Shown here: piece after piece, positions 1 to 7,580 of the stretch
How the letters are laid out: each line of letters starts with the position of its first letter
Numbering within the stretch: position 1 is the first letter of the stretch
From: Rheinheimera aquimaris
GTDB taxonomy: Bacteria > Pseudomonadota > Gammaproteobacteria > Enterobacterales > Alteromonadaceae
Reading direction: 5' to 3'
Length of the DNA stretch: 64,000 nucleotides
NCBI RefSeq assembly: GCF_020531985.1
Contig: NZ_JAJAVQ010000002.1
Location: 62,001 to 126,000, forward strand
Program-made: the position numbers and the translations under genes
The notes under the pieces: generated by a model
The model's database searches: none
The model's input: only the letters and a program-made list of their open reading frames with translations
What the model was told of the DNA's origin: nothing

Positions 1-927
<927 letters not shown>

Positions 928-950
928 GTTCAGGCTTTAGGAGAGCGGAG

Positions 951-1367
951 ATGGCGATGACAGTGCAACTGGATGTAGTAAGTGCCGAAGAGAAAATTTT
1001 CTCCGGCCTTGTCGAATCCGTGCAGGTCACAGGCAGTGAGGGCGAGCTGGGTATTTTACCTTTCCACGCCCCGTTACTGACCACCCTGAAACCTGGCATG
1101 GTCCGTATCGTGAAACAGTTTGGCGAAGAACACGTGATTTACGTAGCCGGTGGCGTACTTGAAGTACAACCCGATACTATCACTGTACTGGCCGACGTTG
1201 CGGTACGCGGCGAAGACTTAGACGAGCAAGCCGCTTTAGACGCACAAAAACGTGCCGAAGAAGCGATGCAGCATGCTGGCGCAGACTTCAACTATGCTGA
1301 AGCTGCCGCGCAACTGGCCGAAGCCATTGCTCAGCTGCGCATTATTCAGAAAATGCGTAAAAAATAA
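951..1367 (+). CDS. atpC: ATP synthase F1 subunit epsilon
   Basis: Epsilon subunit (138 aa) of F1-ATPase. It couples the rotor to the catalytic hexamer and inhibits ATP hydrolysis. The N-terminal beta-sandwich carries the typical [17 protein letters not shown] segment, and the C-terminal part is an Ala-rich helical hairpin. The first ATG (951) is preferred over the ATG two codons later because AGGAG at 939-943 stands 7 nt before it. It is the last gene of the atp operon, and a strong terminator follows 18 nt after the stop. Confidence 0.97.
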   Translation: MAMTVQLDVVSAEEKIFSGLVESVQVTGSEGELGILPFHAPLLTTLKPGMVRIVKQFGEEHVIYVAGGVLEVQPDTITVLADVAVRGEDLDEQAALDAQKRAEEAMQHAGADFNYAEAAAQLAEAIAQLRIIQKMRKK

Positions 1368-1385
1368 GTTCGGGTTCCGAAATAT

Positions 1386-1412
1386 AAAAAGCCACCTTAG
1401 GGTGGCTTTTTT
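1386..1412 (+). terminator. Rho-independent terminator of the atp operon
   Basis: Stem AAAAAGCCACC / GGTGGCTTTTT with a four-base loop, running into a T-tract. It separates the housekeeping atp operon from the AT-rich accessory island that follows. The rest of the 1413-1596 gap is AT-rich and shows no further gene. Confidence 0.93.
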
Positions 1413-1596
1413 ATTGCCAATTTGTTTTTCAAACTGTTCTCATTCTATTTGGTAATTGTTTTATAACCAATAACTCTAAATCAAACTAATAGCGTCTTAA
1501 TTAGTATGACGCTTTGTTGTTTTATAAACAGATGATATATGTATAATAAAAGTTGACAAAATAATAACAATGTTTGTTTATTGGGTAAAACTGCTT

Positions 1597-3648
1597 ATGA
1601 ACTTAGTAAGTATTGGCGAGTTTACCGTCGACCTTGCAGAACGTCGGATTTTCAAAGCGGAAACTGAGCTGGCTGCAGAGCCTAAAGTTATTGAAGTATT
1701 GTGTTATCTGATTGAACACCGTGAAAGATTCGTTAGTCTGAGCGAATTACATGACTGCGTCTGGGTCGGCCGGGTTGTTACTGATACAGCAGTAAGAAGA
1801 ACAATAAGTAAATTACGCATACTGCTTGAAGACACTGATACAGATAACGCCAGATATATAAAATCCCAGATGAAGCGCGGCTATCAACTCGTTTGCCCTT
1901 CTACACAATCCAATCATAGTGCTGCTGCCATCGTGCCCACCGCATCCACAAATAAAACTTTTAATATACGAAAAAGCGGCTATATGGCGATATCCGGCTT
2001 ATTACTCGTATTGTTGTTCTGTGGTTATAGTGTTGTCAGTAAACAGAGCTATAAGCTTAATGAAGCTGAAGCACTTCTGTCCGTATCTGGTCAGAAGACC
2101 AGCCTGGCTATAACAAAAGACGGGTCGATACAGGCATTTATTGGCAAAGTCAGTGCTGAAAGAGATTGGGAGTTATTTATTTATGACACTCGAGCCGGGC
2201 AACTGAGAAAAGTTGAAACGCCGACAAAACACCTCAGATATGTCAATTTTATTGATAACGATACCAAGCTTGTATATATCGGCTATGAAGATGCTAAGGC
2301 AAAATTATATACCCAGTCTGCGACTAACTTTACTGAACCTGCTGTTTTACACCCCACAGAAGATTTTAGTTTCCTCTTTGGCCCAGTGGAGCTGCCGGAC
2401 AATAAGCTGTTGCTAGCTGCCGGAAACAGCTTGTCTGACAATATCCATTATTATAAGTACGATTTGGTACAGCATACTTTTGAGCAGTTTACCTACAGCG
2501 GTAAAGACATAGTGCAGGACGCATTTGCGGTTGTGTCGCCTGATCAGTCACTACTGGCGTTAGGGCGGGCAAATTTAAACGAAAAAAATGTAAAGCTACA
2601 TATCTACAGATTAGCTGATAAAGAGCTTGTTGCAGAATATCCGTTTCAGAATGATCTAAAGGACTTCAGATTAGGTTGGGTTGATGATGCTAACCTGCTG
2701 GCCAGAACAAGTGCAAAACACGAGTTAATTCAAATTAATGATGGAAAGCGCTTTGACGTTCTTGCCGAGCCCGGCCCAATGTATGAATTCAGATTTTCAG
2801 ACAAACGTGAATTGTTTGCATTGAACTACAAGGTTTCTTCCCGTGGGATCTATCAGGCTGAATGGCCTTTTGATGGTGACTTCAACAAACGTTTTGAGCT
2901 CGACGATAGCGTAACGGAACTGGTATTTAGCCGCGATAAAACTTACTTGTGGTTGCTTGAAACTGTAAACGATACATCGAAACTGTATAAGTACTTTTAT
3001 GCAGAAAATAAGCGACAGCTGGTTATGGAGTCAACTAAACCGCTATCGATTCAAGACCAAAATAGCGATGGGTCTATGCTTCTGCTAAAACGTGATGACC
3101 GGCTTGAATTGTTAGATATCAATACTGGGGATACAGTCATCATTTCGATAGCTACTCAGGATGTTTACACCGGAAATTTCAGTAATTCTGGCCAGTACGT
3201 CTATTTTGTTGAGGGGATAAAAGCGCAAAAAATTATCAAAAAGTACGATATTGCAAATAAAACACAGTCTCATATTATCGCAGGATATCGTTATTTTGCG
3301 GAGTTTGAGAGAGGTTTTGTCGCGGCAGATGCAGACGGTAATGTTTGGCTGCTTAATGACGAACTCAACAGGGAACGTTTGCTGTATCAGGGAGTGCTGT
3401 ATGATCTTAATTATCAGTTGTCGGTTCAAGCCGGTCAGTTGATTATTGTGTATCGAAGCAGGGTTAACGATTGGGTTTTATCGTCTGTAAATATAAAAAC
3501 GTCTGAGTTGTGGCAAAAACGCTTACCCCAACAAGATTTCAGTAAGAATTTTTCTATTGATCCATCAGGCAAAAAAATAATATTTATAACAATGAAAAAA
3601 GAGGAAAATCAATTGGTTAGGATTGGTTATAACTTTGGTTATAACTAA
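1597..3648 (+). CDS. CadC/ToxR-like transmembrane transcriptional regulator with beta-propeller-like periplasmic domain
   Basis: Membrane-bound one-component regulator (683 aa from this start). Residues about 5-100 form an OmpR/CadC-type winged helix (IGEFTVDLAERRIF, then VYIL-like KSQMKRGYQLVCP, the typical end of this domain). A hydrophobic segment at about 129-148 is the only membrane span. The remaining 530 residues look like repeated short beta strands with SPDQS/SRDKT-type turns, suggesting a periplasmic WD40/TolB-like propeller. An ATG nine codons upstream (1570) is also open; neither start has a clear Shine-Dalgarno, and I chose 1597 because it aligns with CadC-type N-termini. It is the first gene of the island and may sense an envelope signal. 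Its target is unknown. Confidence 0.8.
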   Translation: MNLVSIGEFTVDLAERRIFKAETELAAEPKVIEVLCYLIEHRERFVSLSELHDCVWVGRVVTDTAVRRTISKLRILLEDTDTDNARYIKSQMKRGYQLVCPSTQSNHSAAAIVPTASTNKTFNIRKSGYMAISGLLLVLLFCGYSVVSKQSYKLNEAEALLSVSGQKTSLAITKDGSIQAFIGKVSAERDWELFIYDTRAGQLRKVETPTKHLRYVNFIDNDTKLVYIGYEDAKAKLYTQSATNFTEPAVLHPTEDFSFLFGPVELPDNKLLLAAGNSLSDNIHYYKYDLVQHTFEQFTYSGKDIVQDAFAVVSPDQSLLALGRANLNEKNVKLHIYRLADKELVAEYPFQNDLKDFRLGWVDDANLLARTSAKHELIQINDGKRFDVLAEPGPMYEFRFSDKRELFALNYKVSSRGIYQAEWPFDGDFNKRFELDDSVTELVFSRDKTYLWLLETVNDTSKLYKYFYAENKRQLVMESTKPLSIQDQNSDGSMLLLKRDDRLELLDINTGDTVIISIATQDVYTGNFSNSGQYVYFVEGIKAQKIIKKYDIANKTQSHIIAGYRYFAEFERGFVAADADGNVWLLNDELNRERLLYQGVLYDLNYQLSVQAGQLIIVYRSRVNDWVLSSVNIKTSELWQKRLPQQDFSKNFSIDPSGKKIIFITMKKEENQLVRIGYNFGYN

Positions 3649-3751
3649 GTGACAAAAAATTAGCAAATAGTATCACCAAGGTTGTCGGTTTTTTCTGCAG
3701 TTTGGATCAAGCTGAATGTGTTCGAAAACACAACTAAATCTGGAGATACCA

Positions 3752-3940
3752 ATGTTTAAAAATATGACTGCTCTGTTCATCGCTTTAGTTATATCTATCT
3801 TATTTTCTGCACCTGCTGCGGCGGCAGAAAAAAGATCAGTGAAAGAAATTATCAATATTCCTTCGCCAATGTGTATTTGGATGGGCTGTATACCGCCAAA
3901 GGATCCTGGTATGCCTGAGGAATCGAAGTCACTTCGTTAA
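3752..3940 (+). CDS. small secreted peptide with a Cys pair (unknown function)
   Basis: A 62-residue protein with a clear Sec signal peptide: MFKNM, then a hydrophobic stretch, ending in SAPAAAA before EKRS. The predicted mature part is about 38 residues with a central PSPMCIWMGCIPPKDPG segment, so two cysteines are four residues apart and flanked by prolines. ATG 3752 is chosen over the upstream in-frame ATG at 3716 because GGAGA at 3742-3746 precedes it and the signal peptide then starts cleanly. It lies 21 nt before the luxR-type gene and may be co-transcribed. I do not recognise a family. A secreted signal or accessory peptide for the island is possible but unproven. Confidence 0.6.
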   Translation: MFKNMTALFIALVISILFSAPAAAAEKRSVKEIINIPSPMCIWMGCIPPKDPGMPEESKSLR

Positions 3941-3961
3941 CACTTAATAGAGGACGTGAAA

Positions 3962-4609
3962 ATGAGCCAACTTGAACCTCTGGTTAACGAGTTGCGGGCA
4001 ATGACCTCTTTAGACGAGTTGCCGGACTTTTTCATGAACATTCAACAGCAATATAATTATGAGTACTGTAGTTTGGTGTTGTGGCGCGCAGACAGCAGAA
4101 AAGATGTTATCAGCACTAAAACATCCGATGAGTTTGAATCTGCAATTAGCCATGTTGCATTGAGACAGTTTTGTCAGAAACGCTATACCCCAGCTCTTTG
4201 TACAGAACTTATGCAGGAAGTAGTACCGATACCAGATGCCCTGGTGGTTCCATTACGTGGACATGGTGTAGAAGTTGCTGCTCTGATAATAGGCTTGCAG
4301 CCAGAACAGCTGACTATGGCTCAGCAAATTGCCTGGTACTGGTCGATAGTTGCGAACTACTTATTTGAAGCTATACACCGTTTCACATCAAGAAACAGTA
4401 TCGAGGACGCTTTCAGCCTGACTTGTCGTGAGCAAGCTTGCCTGAACTGGGCGGCAAAAGGTAAGACATCCTGGGAAATCAGCCAGATTTTGTCGATATC
4501 TGAGCGTACTGTTAACTTCCATTTAGGTAACTGCATTCGTAAAACAAATAGCAGTAACAGGCAACAAGCTATCAGTAAATGTGTTGCCGGTGGTCACATT
4601 CACATTTGA
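3962..4609 (+). CDS. LuxR-type quorum-sensing-like regulator (solo)
   Basis: DNA-binding regulator of 215 aa. The C-terminal 65 residues are a classic LuxR/LasR helix-turn-helix (LTCREQACLNWAAKGKTSWEIS, SISERTVNFHL, NRQQAISKCVAGG). The N-terminal part has the size of an autoinducer-binding domain. However, the stretch that in LasR/TraR carries the Y..W and DP ligand contacts is short and lacks these residues, and no luxI-type synthase is in the window. GTG 3956 is also in frame, but GAGGA at 3950-3954 fits ATG 3962 with a 7-nt spacer. Six CT-N12-AG sites in the following 10 kb are its likely targets (inference), making it the probable master regulator of the peptide island. Confidence 0.85.
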   Translation: MSQLEPLVNELRAMTSLDELPDFFMNIQQQYNYEYCSLVLWRADSRKDVISTKTSDEFESAISHVALRQFCQKRYTPALCTELMQEVVPIPDALVVPLRGHGVEVAALIIGLQPEQLTMAQQIAWYWSIVANYLFEAIHRFTSRNSIEDAFSLTCREQACLNWAAKGKTSWEISQILSISERTVNFHLGNCIRKTNSSNRQQAISKCVAGGHIHI

Positions 4610-4656
4610 GTGATAATACACGATTTTAACTTTGCATCAGAATTACGGAGATGATT

Positions 4657-4821
4657 ATGTACATAAGTCAAAGTAAAGATAGCGACTTGAATAATAATAT
4701 CGAAGTGTTGTCGTTATACCTCCTGACAGCAGAAGTTGAGCATGCGGTAACGAGCCGAATGTTGCTCAGTAAGCAGGTTAAGGAGTATGAATTTGTACCC
4801 CAAAAGGAATTTACTCTGTAG
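4657..4821 (+). CDS. small hypothetical protein, 54 aa
   Basis: Short open frame after the luxR-type gene. ATG 4657 is preceded by ACGGAG at 4644-4649 (7-nt spacer); ATG 4651 is also in frame but too close to it. The product starts MYISQSKDSDLNNN and continues as one likely amphipathic helix with several charged residues, ending KEYEFVPQKEFTL. There is no signal peptide, no GG leader and no membrane segment. It could be a small regulator, an immunity-type protein or a diverged peptide; nothing in it decides this. Confidence 0.5.
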   Translation: MYISQSKDSDLNNNIEVLSLYLLTAEVEHAVTSRMLLSKQVKEYEFVPQKEFTL

Positions 4822-4830
4822 TTTCCTACA

Positions 4831-4876
4831 ACCCGGCCGCAGCCGCTGCCGGGTCATTCAGCCTTGTTTAGGCTGA
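4831..4876 (+). terminator. Pair of hairpins, possible terminator of the luxR unit
   Basis: Two consecutive stem-loops, ACCCGGC/GCCGGGT (4831-4854) and TCAGCC/GGCTGA (4858-4876). There is no long T-tract, so intrinsic termination is uncertain. They separate the luxR unit from the first lux-box promoter. Confidence 0.4.
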
Positions 4877-4919
4877 TTCTAATCACATCGCTATACATCA
4901 TCATGTTGCTGCTTTACAC

Positions 4920-4935
4920 CTGTCATTAATATCAG
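4920..4935 (+). promoter_or_regulatory. lux-box-like operator A (CT-N12-AG)
   Basis: CTGTCATTAATATCAG fits the CT-N12-AG rule of LuxR/LasR sites. A -10-like TAAATT lies at 4960-4965, 24 nt after the box, which puts the predicted transcription start near 4972, exactly at a stem-loop. It precedes the three CGGLC peptide genes. Confidence 0.7.
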
Positions 4936-4971
4936 CTTACTTTAATTAAGATCTCTGGCTAAATTTTACTC

Positions 4972-4994
4972 GTCGGTAGCTTGCTGGCTCCGAT
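4972..4994 (+). promoter_or_regulatory. 5'-terminal stem-loop with TTGCTG loop (copy 1)
   Basis: TCGG-t-AGC pairs with GCTCCGA around the loop TTGCTG (4981-4986), with one bulged T three pairs below the loop. It starts at the predicted transcription start of the first precursor operon and ends 28 nt before the first ATG. The same loop on different stems recurs at 7518-7546, 10456-10479, 13260-13277 and 13627-13653. Confidence 0.6.
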
Positions 4995-5021
4995 AAACAA
5001 TAAACTTAATGGAGAAGAGAT

Positions 5022-5162
5022 ATGAAAGAACTAACACTCAATCAAGTGGAAGAAGTAAGTGGCGGATTTATTTGCGGTGGCTTATGCATCGCAGGTGCTG
5101 CCTTTGCTGCTGGAGCACTTTTTGGTGCAGGCGTAACAATCGGCATCATGAGTGAACGATAA
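5022..5162 (+). CDS. microcin-like precursor peptide 1 (VSGG leader, CGGLC core)
   Basis: 46-aa precursor. The leader MKELTLNQVEEVSGG closely resembles the microcin V-type double-glycine leader cut by C39-peptidase exporters. Cleavage after GG would release a 31-residue core starting FICGGLCIAGAAF, rich in Gly and Ala with GxxxG-type spacing, as in membrane-active class II bacteriocins. The two cysteines (C18, C22) flank GGL and are conserved in the next two genes. GGAG at 5011-5014 precedes the ATG. It is first of a three-gene tandem array behind lux box A. A CPYC flavoprotein downstream may oxidise the cysteine pair (inference). Confidence 0.8.
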   Translation: MKELTLNQVEEVSGGFICGGLCIAGAAFAAGALFGAGVTIGIMSER

Positions 5163-5177
5163 ACAGGAGCATTTAAC

Positions 5178-5309
5178 ATGAAAGATCTAACAAACAATGA
5201 AGTAATGCAGGTAAGTGGTGGTTTTGTATGCGGCGGTCTGTGCGTTGCCGGTGCAATTGTTGCAGGTGCAGCAGTAGGTTCTGCAGTTGCATATTGGCTT
5301 TTAAAATAA
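5178..5309 (+). CDS. microcin-like precursor peptide 2 (VSGG leader, CGGLC core)
   Basis: 43-aa paralogue of the preceding gene. The leader MKDLTNNEVMQVSGG is followed by the core FVCGGLCVAGAIVAG and a short hydrophobic tail ending AYWLLK. Both cysteines and the GGL between them are kept, while the C-terminal half has diverged. AGGAG at 5165-5169 serves as ribosome site, and 15 nt separate it from gene 1. Tandem duplication followed by divergence is the simplest explanation. The three peptides could act together, as in two-peptide bacteriocins, or as variants; the sequence does not decide. Confidence 0.8.
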   Translation: MKDLTNNEVMQVSGGFVCGGLCVAGAIVAGAAVGSAVAYWLLK

Positions 5310-5324
5310 ATTTAAGGAATTGAC

Positions 5325-5474
5325 ATGATTGTATTAACTCAAAATGACATTGAACAGGTAAATGGTGGTCTTATTTGTGGTGGTTTATGCGTACTGGGCG
5401 CTTTTGCGGCTGGCGCAGGTCTGATGGCTGCAGGTGTTGCCATCGGTCAAGCTATCGGCAAAGCACTTAACTGA
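5325..5474 (+). CDS. microcin-like precursor peptide 3 (VNGG leader, CGGLC core)
   Basis: 49-aa third paralogue. The leader MIVLTQNDIEQVNGG is followed by LICGGLCVLGAFAAG and a Gly/Ala-rich helix-prone tail ending AIGKALN. It is the longest core of the three (34 residues) and carries a positive residue near its end. AAGGA stands before the ATG. A strong terminator follows 7 nt after the stop, so the array of three peptides is one well-delimited short transcript, perhaps with partial read-through into the 44-aa gene and the flavoprotein. Confidence 0.8.
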   Translation: MIVLTQNDIEQVNGGLICGGLCVLGAFAAGAGLMAAGVAIGQAIGKALN

Positions 5475-5481
5475 TCCACAG

Positions 5482-5512
5482 AAACTAGAGAGCTTATGCT
5501 CTCTAGTTTTTT
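5482..5512 (+). terminator. Terminator after the CGGLC peptide array
   Basis: Perfect 12-bp stem AAACTAGAGAGC / GCTCTCTAGTTT with loop TTAT and a T-run. Because no lux box or obvious promoter lies between it and the 44-aa and flavoprotein genes, these may be expressed by read-through at lower level. Confidence 0.92.
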
Positions 5513-5528
5513 AATCTGGGAGGACTAT

Positions 5529-5663
5529 ATGCTGATCGAGTTCTTGAAAAACAGAAGTGACGCAGAAATTGTACTTATCTGCTTTGTAGTGGGTGTTTTT
5601 ATCCTCTTTGCTGGGGTAAAAACGGGCCAGTTTATTGCTTGGATTATGGAGGCTATTTCATGA
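5529..5663 (+). CDS. small single-span membrane protein, immunity candidate (44 aa)
   Basis: ATG 5529 follows GGGAGGA. The peptide begins MLIEFLKNRSDAEI, then has one strongly hydrophobic span (residues about 13-40, VLICFVVGVFILFAG region) and ends IMEAIS. It overlaps the flavoprotein start by four bases (ATGA), indicating translational coupling. Small membrane proteins beside bacteriocin genes often confer self-immunity; that role is inferred from size and position only. Confidence 0.6.
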   Translation: MLIEFLKNRSDAEIVLICFVVGVFILFAGVKTGQFIAWIMEAIS

Positions 5664-6571
5664 ATAAGGTAGTTGATTTGGTAATCATCGGCGCAGGATT
5701 ATCGGGCCTGAGCTGCGCATTAGTCACCGGCAGAGGCTTACTAAAGGTAGCAATTCTAAACGATGAGCAGAAATTGCATGGTGATTTTGACACTCACAAC
5801 TTTATTACGAACGACGGACAGACTAAACAAAGCATATTTGAAAAAGGTTTAAACGACTTAAAGAAATATCCGAATATTGAATATCACAATAATCCTGTAG
5901 AAGATATTGCTCTTACTCTGGATGGTTATCTGGTTACCACCCAAAGTGGACTAAAGTTTGAAGCCAAAAAAATAGTTTTCGCGATGGGCAACTTATTCGA
6001 TTTCTCTGATTTAGGTATCGATGGTTTGAGAGAGTCATGGGGTGTAAGCGCCTTCTCTTGCCCTTACTGCCATGGCTACGAACTTAAGGGCAAAAAGATA
6101 TCAATAATTGCTCAAAATGAGTCAGATGTTAATTTCATTAAGCTCGTATCACGGTGGTCATCGGATATAACAATATTTATTCAATCCGAAAATTATCCTC
6201 AGATCGAAAAATCTATAAGACACAACATTGAGAATCCAGTTATATATAAAGATAAAATACTGCGTTTAGAGCATAATGCGGGAAATATATCTGAAATTGT
6301 TATGGTAGGTGGGGTTAAATTGAAGTCAGATGCTGTGTTTATATCAGATATAAATACAAAATCTAATAATTTAATAAATAAAGTTTATAGTTCTACTGTT
6401 TTCAATCCTCAGCTTAACAAAGAAATATATAAAACAGACTCATTCGGCAGAACTGATTTACGCAATGTTTTTATAATAGGTGATTCTAGGACAAGGTTCT
6501 CTACCCTAGTCGGAGCTGCAAATGAAGGATTTTTAACGGGAGTCATGATTGTAAATGACTATGTGTACTAG
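5660..6571 (+). CDS. thioredoxin-reductase-like FAD protein with CPYC active site
   Basis: 303-aa flavoprotein. N-terminal FAD-binding GAGLSG at residues 11-16, redox-active C134-P-Y-C137 followed by HGYE, and a C-terminal GDSR..TLVGAANEG segment that matches the second FAD contact of the TrxB family. The usual NADPH-binding GxGxxA motif in the middle domain is replaced (IIAQNES), as expected of dithiol oxidases more than of NADPH-dependent reductases. The start is ATG 5660, coupled to the preceding gene with GGAGG at 5648-5652. Dithiol oxidases of this fold (GliT, HlmI, DepH types) form disulfides in natural products. Here the likely substrates are the three CGGLC peptides (inference). The gene is AT-rich compared with the housekeeping flanks. 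Confidence 0.82.
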   Translation: MNKVVDLVIIGAGLSGLSCALVTGRGLLKVAILNDEQKLHGDFDTHNFITNDGQTKQSIFEKGLNDLKKYPNIEYHNNPVEDIALTLDGYLVTTQSGLKFEAKKIVFAMGNLFDFSDLGIDGLRESWGVSAFSCPYCHGYELKGKKISIIAQNESDVNFIKLVSRWSSDITIFIQSENYPQIEKSIRHNIENPVIYKDKILRLEHNAGNISEIVMVGGVKLKSDAVFISDINTKSNNLINKVYSSTVFNPQLNKEIYKTDSFGRTDLRNVFIIGDSRTRFSTLVGAANEGFLTGVMIVNDYVY

Positions 6572-6685
6572 ATGCTACACGCGATTGTATACCCGTAACA
6601 CCTCGGTTGTGTATTTAATTATTTATGACCGAGGTTTTGATTTTTAACTTGAATAAATTCCAGTAAAAATTAAATTCCATTGCTG

Positions 6686-6734
6686 AAATGAATTTCTATA
6701 TATCCCATATATTGTTTAAATGAATTTCTATATA
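6686..6734 (+). repeat. 17-bp direct repeat, 32-bp period
   Basis: AAATGAATTTCTATATA occurs at 6686-6702 and again at 6718-6734, about three helical turns apart, in an otherwise AT-rich 302-bp gap. It lies about 50 bp upstream of lux box E, so it may bind an additional regulator. Otherwise the gap 6572-6873 holds only the box and a palindrome. Confidence 0.6.
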
Positions 6735-6781
6735 GATAAGGATTTTCATTCTTCTATCATAGCTAAGTCTAATCTAAAAAC

Positions 6782-6797
6782 CTGTAAAATATCTCAG
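6782..6797 (+). promoter_or_regulatory. lux-box-like operator E (CT-N12-AG)
   Basis: CTGTAAAATATCTCAG follows the CT-N12-AG rule, 77 nt before the ATG of precursor 4. Candidate -10 sequences are TATAGT (6814-6819) and CATTTT (6821-6826). It is the weakest match of the six in its promoter context but stands at the same position as the others. Confidence 0.6.
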
Positions 6798-6831
6798 TTC
6801 ACATTTAATTCTTTATAGTGCATTTTAGTTA

Positions 6832-6851
6832 TCGGATTAATATTGATCCGA
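6832..6851 (+). promoter_or_regulatory. palindrome/5' stem-loop before precursor 4
   Basis: TCGGAT TAATATTG ATCCGA, an 18-of-20 palindrome, stands 22 nt before the start codon and close to the predicted transcript start. It occupies the same place as the TTGCTG hairpins of the other precursor operons but with a different loop. Confidence 0.5.
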
Positions 6852-6873
6852 ATAAATGTCATTGGAGCGCGAA

Positions 6874-6990
6874 ATGAGAGAGATTAAATATTCTGAAAGC
6901 ACAGTTATCAGCGGTGGACGCAGCCCGGAGGTTACAATAGACCCAGTAACTGGTGAAGTAACTATTAGAACCTGTACAGAAGTTAGGTGA
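6874..6990 (+). CDS. putative RiPP precursor peptide 4 (VISGG leader)
   Basis: 38-aa peptide: leader-like MREIKYSESTVISGG then RSPEVTIDPVTGEVTIRTCTEVR. The double glycine at 14-15 and the MxEIKxxE start match the leaders of the other island peptides. The 23-residue core is polar and beta-prone, with a single Cys near the end, unlike the hydrophobic CGGLC peptides. GGAG at 6864-6867 precedes the ATG. It is first of a three-gene unit behind lux box E. No dedicated enzyme lies in this unit, so if modified it would rely on enzymes encoded elsewhere in the island. Confidence 0.65.
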   Translation: MREIKYSESTVISGGRSPEVTIDPVTGEVTIRTCTEVR

Positions 6991-6995
6991 TATCA

Positions 6996-7106
6996 ATGAT
7001 TACTATTAATTATGTAGACTTAGTATCTATTCATGGTGGCTACTCTGATGCAGACATGCACGTTAATGTTGCCACCGATAAGGAAAGGGCCACTCAGCGT
7101 ATATAG
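6996..7106 (+). CDS. putative RiPP precursor peptide 5 (IHGG leader)
   Basis: 36-aa peptide starting 5 nt after precursor 4: MITINYVDLVSIHGG then YSDADMHVNVATDKERATQRI. The leader keeps the hydrophobic spacing and GG of the family. The core is highly charged and lacks Cys. The ribosome site is weak (GGTGAT), and translation is probably coupled to the preceding stop. A regulatory or decoy peptide rather than a bacteriocin is possible. Called mainly from the leader pattern and operon position. Confidence 0.55.
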   Translation: MITINYVDLVSIHGGYSDADMHVNVATDKERATQRI

Positions 7107-7248
7107 CTTAGTAAATAGTACGGGGCTTATTATGTTAGCTGTTATTTTTAACGATCTATATTGCTCAGTTTTCTCTGATTCTAGTTCTGAGTCAGTTTCA
7201 GAGATACCTGATAATTTTTCCGGTGTAATGAATAAAGGAGTAATGTAT

Positions 7249-7368
7249 ATGAAAGAAATTAAACTTATTAGATTTGAAGCTGTTTCAGGTGGTACAGGCG
7301 TTTCAAGTATCATAGGTGATGATAGTGGTCGTGGTTGCACAGAGATTGGCATGGGTATTCCATTATAA
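7249..7368 (+). CDS. putative RiPP precursor peptide 6 (VSGG leader)
   Basis: 39-aa peptide: MKEIKLIRFEAVSGG leader, core TGVSSIIGDDSGRGCTEIGMGIPL with one Cys and several Gly/Ser/Asp residues. AAAGGAG at 7234-7240 fits ATG 7249 with an 8-nt spacer. The frame is open upstream to ATG 7132, but that extension lacks leader character and I treat it as non-coding. A terminator follows 15 nt after the stop. The 142-nt gap before this gene, unusually long for the array, might hold a lost peptide gene. Confidence 0.65.
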   Translation: MKEIKLIRFEAVSGGTGVSSIIGDDSGRGCTEIGMGIPL

Positions 7369-7383
7369 TTTAAATGATTTTGT

Positions 7384-7416
7384 AAAAAGCCTATTCAAAA
7401 ATGAATAGGCTTTTTT
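7384..7416 (+). terminator. Terminator after precursors 4-6
   Basis: Near-perfect stem AAAAAGCCTATTCA / TGAATAGGCTTTTTT with an AAAA loop and a T-run. It separates this peptide unit from the next lux-box promoter. Confidence 0.93.
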
Positions 7417-7462
7417 ATTTATAAAATAAATTCGTATTCTCTGTAATATTTTATTCGAATAG

Positions 7463-7478
7463 CTGTCATATTTTACAG
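7463..7478 (+). promoter_or_regulatory. lux-box-like operator C (CT-N12-AG)
   Basis: CTGTCATATTTTACAG, CT-N12-AG with a symmetrical CTGT/ACAG end. A -10-like TAATAT lies at 7503-7508, 24 nt after the box, giving a predicted start near 7515. It controls precursors 7-10 and possibly the exporter. Confidence 0.72.
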
Positions 7479-7517
7479 TGCTCGTGCAACGTGTTTATGT
7501 ATTAATATCAATTTGTC

Positions 7518-7546
7518 TTGAGATGCAGCTTGCTGGCTTCACTCAA
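7518..7546 (+). promoter_or_regulatory. 5'-terminal stem-loop with TTGCTG loop (copy 2)
   Basis: TTGAG-a-TG-c-AGC pairs with GCT-t-CA-CTCAA around the loop TTGCTG (7530-7535), ten pairs with one bulge and one mismatch. It starts about 3 nt from the predicted transcription start and ends 35 nt before precursor 7. The stem differs from copies 1 and 3 while the loop is identical. Confidence 0.6.
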
Positions 7547-7580
7547 AGGCATAACTATTTGAATATTGGAGATTTGATAA

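Noticed and set aside
3649..3751. lux box before the small secreted peptide/luxR unit (autoregulation)
   Set aside because: Scanned for CT-N12-AG; CTGCAG- and CTGAA-containing stretches do not end in AG at the right spacing.
7132..7248. In-frame upstream extension of precursor 6 from ATG 7132
   Set aside because: No leader-like pattern and a weak ribosome site; AAAGGAG at 7234-7240 clearly serves ATG 7249. A lost peptide in this gap remains possible.
7020..7352. 110-aa reverse frame opposite precursors 5 and 6
   Set aside because: Antisense shadow of the peptide genes without start signals or recognisable product.
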